Below, piece after piece: positions 33,141 to 42,700 of a stretch of DNA of 64,000 bases (the stretch's first letter is position 1; each line of letters opens with the position of its first letter). Made by a program: the position numbers and the translations under genes. Under the pieces are notes generated by a model. It did not search any database. It worked only from the letters and a program-made list of their open reading frames with translations, and was not told where the DNA came from. Source of the stretch: Duganella sp. Leaf126 (GTDB taxonomy: Bacteria; Pseudomonadota; Gammaproteobacteria; Burkholderiales; Burkholderiaceae_D); the NCBI RefSeq assembly GCF_001423125.1, contig NZ_LMNW01000003.1, forward strand, positions 1 to 64,000, in the 5' to 3' direction.

Positions 33141-34020
33141 ATTGCGTTGCTGACGGCGCCGGCGTAGGCGCCTTGTTGCTCAGGCTGCCCAGCTGCAGCG
33201 CGTACTGCCGGGCGAATTCGGCGCCGAGGAAGAAGATCTGCGCCGAGTAATACACCCACAGCAGCAGCGCGATCACCGAGCCGGCCGCGCCATAGCTGCT
33301 GGCCACGCCGCTGTTGCCGATGTAGGCGCCGATGGCAAATTTCCCCAGCGTGAACAGGGCAGCCGTGCCGAGCGCGCCGATGCAGACGTCCTGCCACGAC
33401 AGCTTTACCCGCGGCAGCATCTTGAAGATCACGCCGAACAGTGCAGCGATGACCAGGAAGCTGATGGCGTAGTTGATGCCGGTCAGCGCCTCGCCGGCAT
33501 CGATCCAGATCCGCCCCCAGTACTTCTGCACGATGGTCAGGATCGCGCTGATCACCAGCGACACCATCAGCAGGAAGGCCAGCACCAGCACCATGCCGAA
33601 CGACAGCAGGCGGGTGCGCAGCACGTCCCAGGCGGTGTTGGTGGTGACCGGCGGCACCTGCCAGATCACGTCCAGGCTGGACTTGAGTTCGGCAAACACC
33701 GTAGTGGCGCCGAAGATCAGCAGCAGGAAGGCGATCAGGGTCGCCAGCTGGCCTTCCTCCTTGTTGCGGGCGCCGGCCAGCACCAGCTGGATCGCTTCCG
33801 CGCCCTGGCGCCCGACCAGGGCGTTAAGCTGGGCAAACAGCTCGCCCTGCGCCGCCTGCGGCCCGTAGAACCAGCCGGCAATGGCCAGCACCAGCACGAT
33901 GATCGGCGCCATCGAAAACAGGGTGTAGAACGCCAGCGCCGCGCCCATGCTGCCGGCGCGGTGCGAAAACCATTCGGAGACGGTGCATTTCAGCACCGAA
34001 AAAATATCTCTTTTTCTCAT
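33139..34020 (-). CDS. YihY/BrkB-family inner-membrane protein
   Basis: 293 residues with six membrane helices. Signatures are GAALAFYTLFSMAPIIVLVL near the start, FAELKSSLDVIWQVPP, GVIFKMLPRVKLSWQDVCIG and SVIALLLWVYYSAQIFFLGA with EFARQYA. The family was first called BrkB (Bordetella resistance to killing) and wrongly RNase BN; its actual role is unknown. The start is the ATG immediately after the ompA terminator. It probably belongs to the envelope set around it. Confidence 0.92.
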   Translation of the reverse strand: MRKRDIFSVLKCTVSEWFSHRAGSMGAALAFYTLFSMAPIIVLVLAIAGWFYGPQAAQGELFAQLNALVGRQGAEAIQLVLAGARNKEEGQLATLIAFLLLIFGATTVFAELKSSLDVIWQVPPVTTNTAWDVLRTRLLSFGMVLVLAFLLMVSLVISAILTIVQKYWGRIWIDAGEALTGINYAISFLVIAALFGVIFKMLPRVKLSWQDVCIGALGTAALFTLGKFAIGAYIGNSGVASSYGAAGSVIALLLWVYYSAQIFFLGAEFARQYALQLGSLSNKAPTPAPSATQ

Positions 34021-34024
34021 TGGT

Positions 34025-34058
34025 AAAAAAAAAGCCCCGCAACCGAAGTTGCGGGGCT
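34025..34058 (-). terminator. Rho-independent terminator of ompA
   Basis: AGCCCCGCAAC (34033-34043) pairs with GTTGCGGGGCT (34048-34058) around CGAA. On the minus strand the stem has a TTCG loop and is followed by a run of nine T. It lies 12 bases beyond the ompA stop. Confidence 0.95.
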
Positions 34059-34070
34059 CTTCCTGAAGAA

Positions 34071-35108
34071 TTACTGCACGCGGCGTTCGATGGTGATCTG
34101 TTCCACCTCGACGCGACGGTTAGGTTCCAGGCACTTGATCAGGTCAGCCTTTTTCTTGTTGTCGCAGTTGACAACAGGATTGGACTTGCCACGGCCTTCG
34201 GCGGTCAGGCGGTTGGCGGCAACGCCTTTACCGACCAGGTATTCCTTGACCGACACGGCGCGGCGCTCGGACAGTTTCTGGTTGTACTGGTCCGAACCCA
34301 GGCGGTCGGTGTAGCCGGCGATGGTCACATCGCTGATGCCAGGGTTGTTGTTCAGCAGGGTTGCGATCTCGTCCAGCTTAGGCTGGTTCGGTTTCAGCTT
34401 GGCGCTGTCGAAGCCGAACATCTCGGTAGCCGACATCGTCACTTTTTCCATGCGCACCGGTGGTGGTGGCGGTGGTGGCATTGGTGCTGGTGGCGGTGGT
34501 GGTGGTTCAGCCACGACCGGTGCTGGTGGTGGCGGCGGCGCTGGGCGTGGTGGCGGCGCGAAGGCGAAGTTCACGCCAACGGTCAGGTACACGTTGTTGC
34601 TCTTGTCGCTAGGGAAAGCGTCGTCACGCAGGAAGCCGTGCACGTTGCGGATGTCGGCCTGGAACGTGGTGCGGTCGTTCAGGTCGGCCTGGAAGCCCAG
34701 ACCGGCGCTCAGGTAAGGCGAGTTCTTGGTGACCTGGTTCTGACCGACCAGCGCCTGCTTGTCGCGCTGCATACCGGCGCCGACCAGGATAAATGGACGG
34801 AAGGTTTTACGGGAGAACATGTACAGGCCGTCCACGCCCAGGGTCTGCTGCTGGTAACGGTCGCCGTTCTGCTTCGAACGGGCGTAGGTGCCGCCCATTT
34901 GCACGTCCCAGGCTTCGTTGACAGCCTTACCGAATTTCAGGCCTGCGCCAGGACCGCGACGGTCCACGCCGAAGTCGTCGTCCGGCTTGAAGCCGCTGAC
35001 GCTGGGCTGGACATACCACGAAGGGTTGATGACCGGCTCTTGTGCCAAGGCCGAGAACGACGCGCACAGCATGGCTGCAGCGAGGGCGATTTTCTTGGTG
35101 TTATTCAA
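34071..35108 (-). CDS. ompA: OmpA-family outer-membrane protein with Pro-rich hinge
   Basis: 345 residues. Signal peptide MNNTKKIALAAAMLCASFSA is cleaved at ALAQ. The N-terminal eight-stranded barrel (about 25-185) includes WYVQPSVSGFKPDDDFGVDR, TTFQADIRNVHGFLRDD and YLTVGVNFAF. A hinge of about 35 residues is nearly all Pro with Ala (PPPPPPAPMPPP). The C-terminal OmpA domain binds peptidoglycan (FGFDSAKLKPNQPKLDEIAT, ISDVTIAGYTDRLGSDQYNQ, RAVSVKEYLVGKGV, NRRVEVEQI), with a Cys pair (NCDNKKKADLIKCLEPNRR). The strong terminator and AT-rich promoter region suggest high expression. Confidence 0.95.
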   Translation of the reverse strand: MNNTKKIALAAAMLCASFSALAQEPVINPSWYVQPSVSGFKPDDDFGVDRRGPGAGLKFGKAVNEAWDVQMGGTYARSKQNGDRYQQQTLGVDGLYMFSRKTFRPFILVGAGMQRDKQALVGQNQVTKNSPYLSAGLGFQADLNDRTTFQADIRNVHGFLRDDAFPSDKSNNVYLTVGVNFAFAPPPRPAPPPPPAPVVAEPPPPPPAPMPPPPPPPVRMEKVTMSATEMFGFDSAKLKPNQPKLDEIATLLNNNPGISDVTIAGYTDRLGSDQYNQKLSERRAVSVKEYLVGKGVAANRLTAEGRGKSNPVVNCDNKKKADLIKCLEPNRRVEVEQITIERRVQ

Positions 35109-35488
35109 AGTAAGCTCCCGATTAATGAGGATGTTTCGTTATCAGCAGTGCTCTATTCACCGCTGCTGGTGTCAAACTTTAGGCAAAATAGTCACTTCGT
35201 TCAGTTCGCTACCGCACAAAAGATTGTGCTGTATCAAATTCGACACAAATTACGGATTTGCTGTCGCCGGCCATGCAACTTACCGAAATACCGGGTGTCC
35301 TATCTTCATTATCCGGGTTTCGTCGCTAATGTTCGTTGCCGCACAGACTGATCTGCGTCAAAACGGCATGCTGGCGTCAGATGCAGAGACTGTAGCAACC
35401 GGCCCTGCCAGGGTCCTCAACCTGACAGTCGCTGCGGCCACCATTCCCGGCACCCCCATCTCGGTAAATGTTATTAAGGAGTGTACAT
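35109..35488. other. AT-richer divergent promoter region
   Basis: 380 bases between ompA and the gene at 35489, with lower GC than the surroundings (for example CAAATTCGACACAAATTACG and GGCAAAATAGTCACTTCG). It must contain the ompA promoter and that of the rightward gene. TAAGGAG before 35489 is a ribosome-binding site. I see no additional gene and no clear named operator. Confidence 0.6.
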
Positions 35489-36100
35489 ATGCACGCACAA
35501 CCCCAAACCCTGGTCCAGAACGAAATGAAAGCGTCGCTCGACATGCAATCGACCACCAGCAAGCTGTTGGAGCGTCCCGTGCCACTGGACCGCAAACCGG
35601 CCCTGTCCATGGCCTCGATCGAGCGCGTGCGTTCCACCTCCGCCACCCTGCGCCGTATCGAAAACATGCAGAAGCTCATCGCCGAGCTGTCCATGCACGA
35701 GATGCTGGCCGACGAAATCGCCTGGTTCCTGAAATTCTCGCCATCGGGGGCCCGTAAATACATCCGCGACCTGCGCGAAGCCGGCGTGATCGAACTGGCC
35801 CGCTATGTCGAAGGCACCGCTACCTACCTGGGCAAGGCAGTCTACCAGCTCACGCCCGATCCGGAGCGCGTCGCTGCCTTCCTGGCCGCCATCGTCCAGC
35901 CAAAGCGCGAAGGCGCGCCACCGCGCAAGGAACGTCCAGGCCTGCGCGAGCAAGCGATGGCCGGCAGCGGTCGTCACTTCCACATCCTGGCAGACGACAC
36001 CCACTACGCAATCCGCGTCAACCGTGGTCCGGTGATGCGCGATCCGCTGGTTGCCGCCCTGTTCGGCTCGGCCCCATCGCAGCAAAAAGCAGCCGAGTAA
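35489..36100 (+). CDS. Putative winged-helix DNA-binding protein, unknown family
   Basis: 203 residues, ATG after TAAGGAGTGTAC. The middle (about 60-125) reads like a winged helix: MQKLIAELSMHEMLADEIAW, FLKFSPSGARKYIRDLREAG, VIELARYVEGTATYLGKAVY. The C-terminal part (GRHFHILADDTHYAIRVNRG, PVMRDPLVAALFG) recurs, as I recall, in burkholderial hypothetical proteins. No sensor domain is evident. It lies divergently from ompA with a shared promoter region and has its own terminator. I infer a regulator of envelope genes, but no evidence shows its target. Confidence 0.75.
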   Translation: MHAQPQTLVQNEMKASLDMQSTTSKLLERPVPLDRKPALSMASIERVRSTSATLRRIENMQKLIAELSMHEMLADEIAWFLKFSPSGARKYIRDLREAGVIELARYVEGTATYLGKAVYQLTPDPERVAAFLAAIVQPKREGAPPRKERPGLREQAMAGSGRHFHILADDTHYAIRVNRGPVMRDPLVAALFGSAPSQQKAAE

Positions 36101-36127
36101 TCGGTCTGCTGTCCAGCGAAGACATCG

Positions 36128-36153
36128 AAAAGCCGGGTGCATCCCGGCTTTTT
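36128..36153 (+). terminator. Rho-independent terminator
   Basis: AAAAGCCGGG (36128-36137) pairs with CCCGGCTTTT (36143-36152) around TGCAT, followed by a T. It lies 27 bases after the stop of the winged-helix gene. Confidence 0.93.
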
Positions 36154-36232
36154 GCCTTTTCGGACCATCGTTTCCAGCGTGCCCGTATTGAAAGAGCGGC
36201 AAGTGTCCTCACTTGAGCAGCACTGAACCCTT

Positions 36233-37129
36233 ATGGATGTGCTGTACATGGAAGCCCTGATCTGGATCGTCCTCACGCTGCTGGCCATTGCGCTTCCTCT
36301 TGCTTACCCGCGCTGGCGACTGCGTCGCGTGCTGGCGCGGCCGCTGCCGGCCGCGGCGCAGGCTATCCTGCAGCGAAACATCCCCGTCTACCGGCGCATG
36401 GCGCCCGCGCTGCAGCAGCAGTTGCAGCAGCTGGTCGTGCAATTTCTGCATCAAAAGAAATTTGTCGGCTGCGAGGGGCTGGAGATGACCGACGAGATTG
36501 CTGTCACGATTGCCGGCCAGGCTTGCATGTTGCTGCTGAACCGCCCGACCAAGGTCTATCCGGCCCTGCATACGGTGCTCGTGTACCCGTCCGAATTCGT
36601 CGCCCAGCGCGCCGAGATCGGTCCCGGCGGCGTGGTGACGCCGGGCCGCCAGAGCATGCTGGGCGAATCGTGGGACGATGGCCGCGTGGTGCTGTCCTGG
36701 GATGACGTCCAGCGCGGCGCCGGCAACTGGACCGACGGCCACAACGTGGTGCTGCACGAGTTTGCCCACCAGCTCGACAGCGAATCGGGCCGCGCCAACG
36801 GCGCCCCCTACCTGGGCAACCCGGCCAGCTACCGCGACTGGTCCGATGTCTTGCAGCGCAACTACGACAGCCTGCGCATGCGCGCCATGTACCGCCAGGA
36901 GACGGTGATGGACCCGTACGGCGCCACCAACCCGGCCGAATTCTTTGCCGTCGCCACCGAAACGTTCTACGAAAAGCCGTACCAGATGGCCGAGCACCAC
37001 GGCGAGCTGTTTGCCGAGTTTCTCAAGTATTACCGGGTCGATCCGCGTGCCTGGCAGTCGCCGCCTCCGCCACCGCCGCCGGTTCAACCTGAGCCTGGCG
37101 AGATCCACTACAGCTGGAACCCGCACTAG
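36233..37129 (+). CDS. mtfA: MtfA-like zinc metallopeptidase (M90)
   Basis: 298 residues with an N-terminal membrane helix (LIWIVLTLLAIALPLAY), absent from E. coli MtfA. The zinc site is HEFAHQLD (HExxH) with the third ligand in NPAEFFAVATETFYEKP. Flanking conserved blocks are GCEGLEMTDEIAVTIAGQAC, LHTVLVYPSEFV and SWDDGRVVLSWDDVQRGA. MtfA cleaves peptides and titrates the glucose repressor Mlc in E. coli. A second ATG five codons in (36248) is equally possible. The C-terminus ends in a Pro stretch (PPPPPPPVQPEPGE). Confidence 0.9.
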   Translation: MDVLYMEALIWIVLTLLAIALPLAYPRWRLRRVLARPLPAAAQAILQRNIPVYRRMAPALQQQLQQLVVQFLHQKKFVGCEGLEMTDEIAVTIAGQACMLLLNRPTKVYPALHTVLVYPSEFVAQRAEIGPGGVVTPGRQSMLGESWDDGRVVLSWDDVQRGAGNWTDGHNVVLHEFAHQLDSESGRANGAPYLGNPASYRDWSDVLQRNYDSLRMRAMYRQETVMDPYGATNPAEFFAVATETFYEKPYQMAEHHGELFAEFLKYYRVDPRAWQSPPPPPPPVQPEPGEIHYSWNPH

Positions 37130-37220
37130 CATCCGAAGTGCGCCTGCGCACCGACTGCGCCAATGGCGCGGCGCATAGTGCGGCCATCGCCGCTTGCGGC
37201 CCGACCACCCGGAGGACAGC

Positions 37221-37781
37221 ATGAGCCACATCATCGCAGGGCAGTTCCAGATCCAGGACGAGATTGCCGCAGCCCGCGCGGCGTTGCAGCGCGCCGGCTT
37301 TGCCGACGAAGACATCAGCGCCTTTTACGTCAACCCGCAGGGCCAGCACGATGTCCACGAGCTCGGCGGCGACCACGACAAGTCGCCGGGCGCGAAAGAA
37401 AGCGACGAGGGCGTGGTGCAGGGGGGCGGCGCCGGCGCGGTGGCCGGCGCGGTGGCGGGCAGCGCAGCGATTCCGGTGGCCGGTCCGCTGGGGCCGGTGG
37501 TGGGGGCGCTGGTGGGCGCCCATGTCGGTTCGCTGTTCAGCTTGTCCAAGATGAAGGATGCGGGCGAGCCGGAGGAGGGACGCGACGGTCACGAAAACAT
37601 GCTTGCGCCGCGCAAGTCCGGCATGATGATCGCGGTGGCAGTGGCCGACGAGGGTGCGGCGCAGCGGGCGCTCGACGTCTTGCGTTCGCTGGGCGCGACC
37701 AATCTCGAGCAGGCCGAAGGCACGATCGCGGCCGGCGACTGGCGCGATTTCGATCCGACCTCGCGCCCGGTGCCGGTCTGA
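37221..37781 (+). CDS. Hypothetical glycine-zipper protein with two ferredoxin-like halves
   Basis: 186 residues after GGAGGACAGC. The N-terminal half (IIAGQFQIQDEIAAARAALQ, GFADEDISAFYVNPQGQHD) resembles the start of DUF1269/GSP-type 'general stress' proteins that sense or bridge membranes. A Gly/Ala zipper follows (GGGAGAVAGAVAGSAAIPVA, GPLGPVVGALVGAHVGSLFS), then a C-terminal copy-like unit (MMIAVAVADEGAAQRALDVL, RSLGATNLEQAEG). It is probably membrane-associated and stress-related. It ends just before a 7-bp tandem array in a convergent gap. Confidence 0.75.
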   Translation: MSHIIAGQFQIQDEIAAARAALQRAGFADEDISAFYVNPQGQHDVHELGGDHDKSPGAKESDEGVVQGGGAGAVAGAVAGSAAIPVAGPLGPVVGALVGAHVGSLFSLSKMKDAGEPEEGRDGHENMLAPRKSGMMIAVAVADEGAAQRALDVLRSLGATNLEQAEGTIAAGDWRDFDPTSRPVPV

Positions 37782-37820
37782 GCCGATTCCGCCCCGGATT
37801 CGGCAGCCGGGCCGGCGACC

Positions 37821-37897
37821 AATGACCAATGACCAATGACCAATGAGCAATGACCAATGACCAATGACCAATGACCAATGACCAATGGCCGGTGACC
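37821..37897. repeat. 7-bp tandem repeat array
   Basis: Ten copies of AATGACC (one AATGAGC, one AATGGCC) run from 37821 to 37890, with a degenerate GGTGACC after. It lies in the convergent gap between genes ending at 37781 and 37953. Seven-base units are slippage-prone, so copy number probably varies between strains. Confidence 0.95.
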
Positions 37898-37952
37898 GGC
37901 CTCCGGCTTCCGGCTTCCGCCGACCAGTTGGCGCTTACCAGTTGCCGCTTAC

Positions 37953-38384
37953 CTACAGCGATTCCACCCGCTGCTTGAGTTTTTCGTACGGCGCCACCAG
38001 CTTGTCCGGCGCCCCCGTCGCCACCGCCGCCGCCAGCGACAGCAGTTCGCCGGTCAATGCGATCACATCCTTGATGCGGTCGATGCGGGCGATTTTCTGT
38101 TGCGCCTGCGTGGTAATTTCCTGCAACTGGCGCTGCACGCCGGCCAGGCCGCCTGCGGCCAGGGTTGCGGCCTGCAGGTACAGGCCCATCGCCTGCTGGC
38201 GCAATTTCACTTCGTCGTCGAACAGCGCTTGCGCGGCAGCCTGGCTGATGGCCGGCCCGGCGCCGTCGGGGGCGTGCTGGCCGATGGCCCGCATCAGGCG
38301 GGCGTGGATGGTGTCGGCGCTGGCGGACAGGCTGTCTGCCAGCGCTTCGATGTCGCGCTGCGTTTGCGGTGCTGGCATGCTCAT
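37953..38384 (-). CDS. Hypothetical helical protein
   Basis: 143 residues, all predicted helix and without a signal peptide: TQRDIEALADSLSASADTIH, ALFDDEVKLRQQAMGLYLQA, VQRQLQEITTQAQQKIARID. A weakly hydrophobic stretch (VIALTGELLSLAAAVATGAP) is near the C-terminus. I recognise no family. It starts 13 bases after the stop of the lipoprotein gene at 38398 and is almost certainly in the same operon, so the two may work together at the envelope. Confidence 0.72.
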   Translation of the reverse strand: MSMPAPQTQRDIEALADSLSASADTIHARLMRAIGQHAPDGAGPAISQAAAQALFDDEVKLRQQAMGLYLQAATLAAGGLAGVQRQLQEITTQAQQKIARIDRIKDVIALTGELLSLAAAVATGAPDKLVAPYEKLKQRVESL

Positions 38385-38397
38385 GGCGGTGCTCCAG

Positions 38398-39195
38398 TTA
38401 AGGTTGTGGCAGGCTATCGATCAGGGCGCGGTGGCGCTCTGCGATCAGGTCCAGGTGCTGGCGCGCCAGCGTGTGGCGCAGGCCGATCAGCCGGTATTCG
38501 GCTTTCTTTTCCTGCAGGTGCGACCGGGCCAGCGCCAGCAGCAGGCGGTCGCGGTCGGCGTTAAGGTAGGGCATTTCCGTCTCCAGCATGCCCAGCACGA
38601 TGCGCTGCTCGTTGTCGTTGGCGCGGTCGTACAGGCGCAGCAGCGTGCGCATGGCGTCAAGCAGCTGCTGTACCGGCTCGTCGGCGTCGCGCAGCAGCTG
38701 GTTGACCGCGCGCTCCTGCATCGGCGCCGTCACCGCGCGTGCGATCAGCCGGGTCAGCGCGGTGTAGGCGTTGACATGGCGGTCTTGCAAGCCGGTGTCG
38801 GGCCAGGCCTTGATGCCGGTGCCCACCACCTTGATCGGCTCGCGCAAGTCGTACTGGCGGTCGCCGGCCAGCGCGCCGAGCACTTGCAGATACGCTTGCA
38901 CCACGTCGTCGATGCGGCGGAAATCGTCGCTGGCAGCCTTGCGGTCGGTGTCGAGCAGGCGTTCGCGGGCCTCGGCGGCCGGCGCCAGATACGGCTGCTG
39001 GCGCTCGTAGGCGCTACGGTAACGTTCGGTCAGCTCGTGGTAGGCGTTGAGCTTGGGGGCGTCGGCGGCAACGCTGCGCACCTCGGCCATGCGCGGCGTG
39101 CTGCTGGCGCAGCCGCCCAGCAGCGAAAAGAACAAGGACAGCAGCAGCGCGCAGGCGATCGACAGCGCCTGGCGGGGCAGATAGCGCGTAGTCAT
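38398..39195 (-). CDS. Helical lipoprotein, unknown function
   Basis: 265 residues. The ATG has TGAGGAG at correct spacing, better than the GTG two codons earlier. The signal peptide (LSIACALLLSLFFSLLGGCA) ends in the lipobox LGGC. The mature chain is long and helical, with many Arg/Asp/Glu (ARERLLDTDRKAASDDFRRI, DDVVQAYLQVLGALAGDRQY, LRLYDRANDNEQRIVLGMLE). It is not a family I can name. It forms a two-gene unit with the downstream helical protein. Confidence 0.75.
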   Translation of the reverse strand: MTTRYLPRQALSIACALLLSLFFSLLGGCASSTPRMAEVRSVAADAPKLNAYHELTERYRSAYERQQPYLAPAAEARERLLDTDRKAASDDFRRIDDVVQAYLQVLGALAGDRQYDLREPIKVVGTGIKAWPDTGLQDRHVNAYTALTRLIARAVTAPMQERAVNQLLRDADEPVQQLLDAMRTLLRLYDRANDNEQRIVLGMLETEMPYLNADRDRLLLALARSHLQEKKAEYRLIGLRHTLARQHLDLIAERHRALIDSLPQP

Positions 39196-39280
39196 GGGCA
39201 CTCCTCAAGGAAAAGAGGATCATTGTTGCGCTGCGCTTGACGCCAGGTGTTGCGACTGCGCAGGCCGCGCGGTGCGCTGC

Positions 39281-40066
39281 TCAGTTTGCCGACGTGAGTG
39301 CGGCGATCCAGCCGAGGCCGGCAACGGTGCCGCCGGCCGGATGGTATTCGCAGCCGATCCAGCCGTCGTAACCGAGCTGGTCCAGCAGGGCGAACAGGTG
39401 ACGGTAATTGATTTCGCCGCTGCCCGGTTCGTGGCGGCCCGGCGTATCGGCAATCTGCAGGTGGCCGATGCGGGCCAGGTTGGCGCGGATGGTGTTGCTC
39501 AATTCGCCTTCCATGCGCTGCATGTGGTAGACGTCGTACTGGAGGAACAGGTTGGGACTATCTGCTTCGGCAATGATGGCCAGCGCTTCGGCGCTGCGCG
39601 CCAGCAGGTAGCCGGGCATGTCGAAGTGGTTGATCGGCTCGATCAGCAGCCGGATGCCGTGCGGCGCCAGCACGGCGGCCGCATGGCGCAGGTTGCGGAG
39701 GTAGGTGGCGCGTGCCAGGGCGGGCGTGACACCGGGCGGTAGGTTGCCGGCCATGCAGTGGAGCTGGCGCACGCCCAGCGCCAGCGCATAGTCGCGCGCG
39801 GTGGTCACGCTGGCGCGAAAGGCGTCGCTGCGATCGGGATCACACGCCATGCCGCGCTCGCCAGCCTCCCAGTCGCCCGGCGGCAGGTTGAACAACACCA
39901 GCTGCAAATCATGCTGGCGCAGCTGCGCGGCGATCTGTTCTGCTGGCCAGGCGTAGGGGAACAGACATTCGACCGCCGTGAAGCCGGCCGCGCGGGCGGC
40001 GCCGAAGCGCTCGAGGAACGGCAGCTCGGCAAACAGCATCGACAGGTTGGCGGCGAATTTGGGCAT
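39281..40066 (-). CDS. hyi: Hydroxypyruvate isomerase (TIM barrel)
   Basis: 261 residues from MPKFAANLSMLFAELPFLER, the canonical start of Hyi/OtnI. Metal-site blocks are visible: LLIEPINHFDMPGYLL (Glu), LFLQYDVYHMQRMEG (Asp, His), IGHLQIADTPGRHEPGSGEI (His-like/Asp) and DGWIGCEYHPAG (Glu). Hyi interconverts hydroxypyruvate and tartronate semialdehyde in glyoxylate metabolism. It stands alone here, without glyoxylate carboligase or tartronate semialdehyde reductase. It lies downstream of rhlE on the same strand, separated by a terminator. Confidence 0.92.
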   Translation of the reverse strand: MPKFAANLSMLFAELPFLERFGAARAAGFTAVECLFPYAWPAEQIAAQLRQHDLQLVLFNLPPGDWEAGERGMACDPDRSDAFRASVTTARDYALALGVRQLHCMAGNLPPGVTPALARATYLRNLRHAAAVLAPHGIRLLIEPINHFDMPGYLLARSAEALAIIAEADSPNLFLQYDVYHMQRMEGELSNTIRANLARIGHLQIADTPGRHEPGSGEINYRHLFALLDQLGYDGWIGCEYHPAGGTVAGLGWIAALTSAN

Positions 40067-40084
40067 CGGCACATTATAAGACAA

Positions 40085-40110
40085 TAAAAAAACCGCCCGA
40101 AGGCGGTTCT
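40085..40110 (-). terminator. Rho-independent terminator of rhlE
   Basis: AACCGCC (40091-40097) pairs with GGCGGTT (40102-40108) around CGAA. On the minus strand the hairpin has a TTCG loop and is followed by seven T and ATTG. It lies about 140 bases after the rhlE stop and before hyi. Confidence 0.9.
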
Positions 40111-40184
40111 GCTGTTGGCCAACCCGGTTGTCAGTGCCGCGCAGGCATGGCTGCTCGTGCCTCATGCGGTGCGGACAGCATTGG

Positions 40185-40204
40185 ATCCCCGCCTGCGCGG
40201 GGAT
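40185..40204. repeat. REP-like palindrome
   Basis: ATCCCCGC-CTGC-GCGGGGAT is a perfect 8-base stem with a 4-base loop inside a TTGG...GACGG context that is a common dispersed extragenic palindrome in proteobacteria. Only one copy is in the window. It lies between the rhlE stop and its terminator. Confidence 0.6.
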
Positions 40205-40245
40205 GACGGGGCAACGCGGAGGGTATGCAGGCGACGTGGCGAAGA

Positions 40246-41727
<1,482 letters not shown>

Positions 41728-41873
41728 GGGTAGCTTTGTATGAGATCGGCCTGAAGCCCTCGTGGGGCGCCAGTCGCAGGCAATCGGGATTATCTGGTGG
41801 CGGTGCAAGACTGGATGGCGTACCGCAACCAGCACTATACCAGCTAAGCTGGCGAATAATTTCAATAGGGAAA

Positions 41874-41902
41874 TAAAAAAGGGGCGGTTTGCCCCTTTTT
41901 TT
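41874..41902. terminator. Bidirectional terminator (suhB 3' side)
   Basis: AAAAAGGGGC (41876-41885) pairs with GCCCCTTTTT (41891-41900) around GGTTT. A- and T-runs flank the stem on both strands. It lies 48 bases after the suhB stop, before rhlE, both on the minus strand. Confidence 0.92.
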
Positions 41903-41949
41903 GTAACAAACCTTACGCCAATGAAACCAGCGCAAGGCTTTTGTTGTTC

Positions 41950-42700
41950 TTAGATAAACGGCGTCAGCAGGCCGACCATCTGGCCGAAGATTTTCGGGCT
42001 GGCGGCAATGATGTCACCCTTGTACAGGTAGTCCGACTCGCCCGAGAATTCGCCGACGATGCCGCCTGCCTCGGTCACCATCAGGGCGCCGGCAGCGATA
42101 TCCCATGGCTTCAGGCCTTTTTCGTAGAAGCCGTCGAGGCGGCCCGAGGCCACGTAGGCCAGGTCCAGCGCGGCGCTGCCCGGGCGGCGCACGCCGTGGC
42201 AGCGTTCGGCCATGATGCCGTACATTTTCAGGTATTCGTCGAGGGCCTTGCCGTTGCCGGCCTGGTAGCCGGTGGACAGCAGGGCATTGGCCAGGCGGTC
42301 GAGCTTGGTCACGCGGATGCGTTTTTCGTTCAGGTAGGCGCCGGCGCCCTTGGTGGCGGTAAACAGGTCGTTGCGGATCGGGTCGTAGATCACGGCCTGG
42401 GTGATCACGCCGCGCTGGGCCAGCGCGATCGAGATGCAGTATTGCGGGAAGCCGTGCATGAAGTTGGTGGTGCCATCGAGCGGGTCGATGATCCAGCAGT
42501 ATTCAGCCTCGTCGTGGTTGTTCTTGGACGCACCCGATTCTTCGGCCAGGAACGCGTGGTCGGGATAAGCCTTGGACAGCACCTCGATGATTGCCTGCTC
42601 GGCCGCCTGGTCGACGTCGGTGACGAAATCCTTGTGGTTTTTCTCGGACGGTGGCGGCGCGGCGAGCTGCCTTGATCGCCGTGTTGAGCATTGGGTGCAT
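41950..42700 (-). pseudogene. suhB: Inositol monophosphatase SuhB with N-terminal frame disruption
   Basis: The body is an intact inositol-phosphatase-family protein: [24 protein letters not shown] (Glu), [11 protein letters not shown] (Asp-Pro-Leu-Asp-Gly-Thr), and near the end [18 protein letters not shown]. The expected start [17 protein letters not shown] (ATG at 42698-42700) is in a different frame. After ATV the sequence jumps into [10 protein letters not shown] with one leftover base. Compared with burkholderial SuhB, about a dozen residues between RRA and KNHxDFVT are missing, so a deletion of 3n+2 bases fits. A GTG at 42733-42735 in the body's frame gives an atypical N-terminus. SuhB acts in rRNA antitermination, so loss should matter; a sequencing error is also possible. 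Confidence 0.75.
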
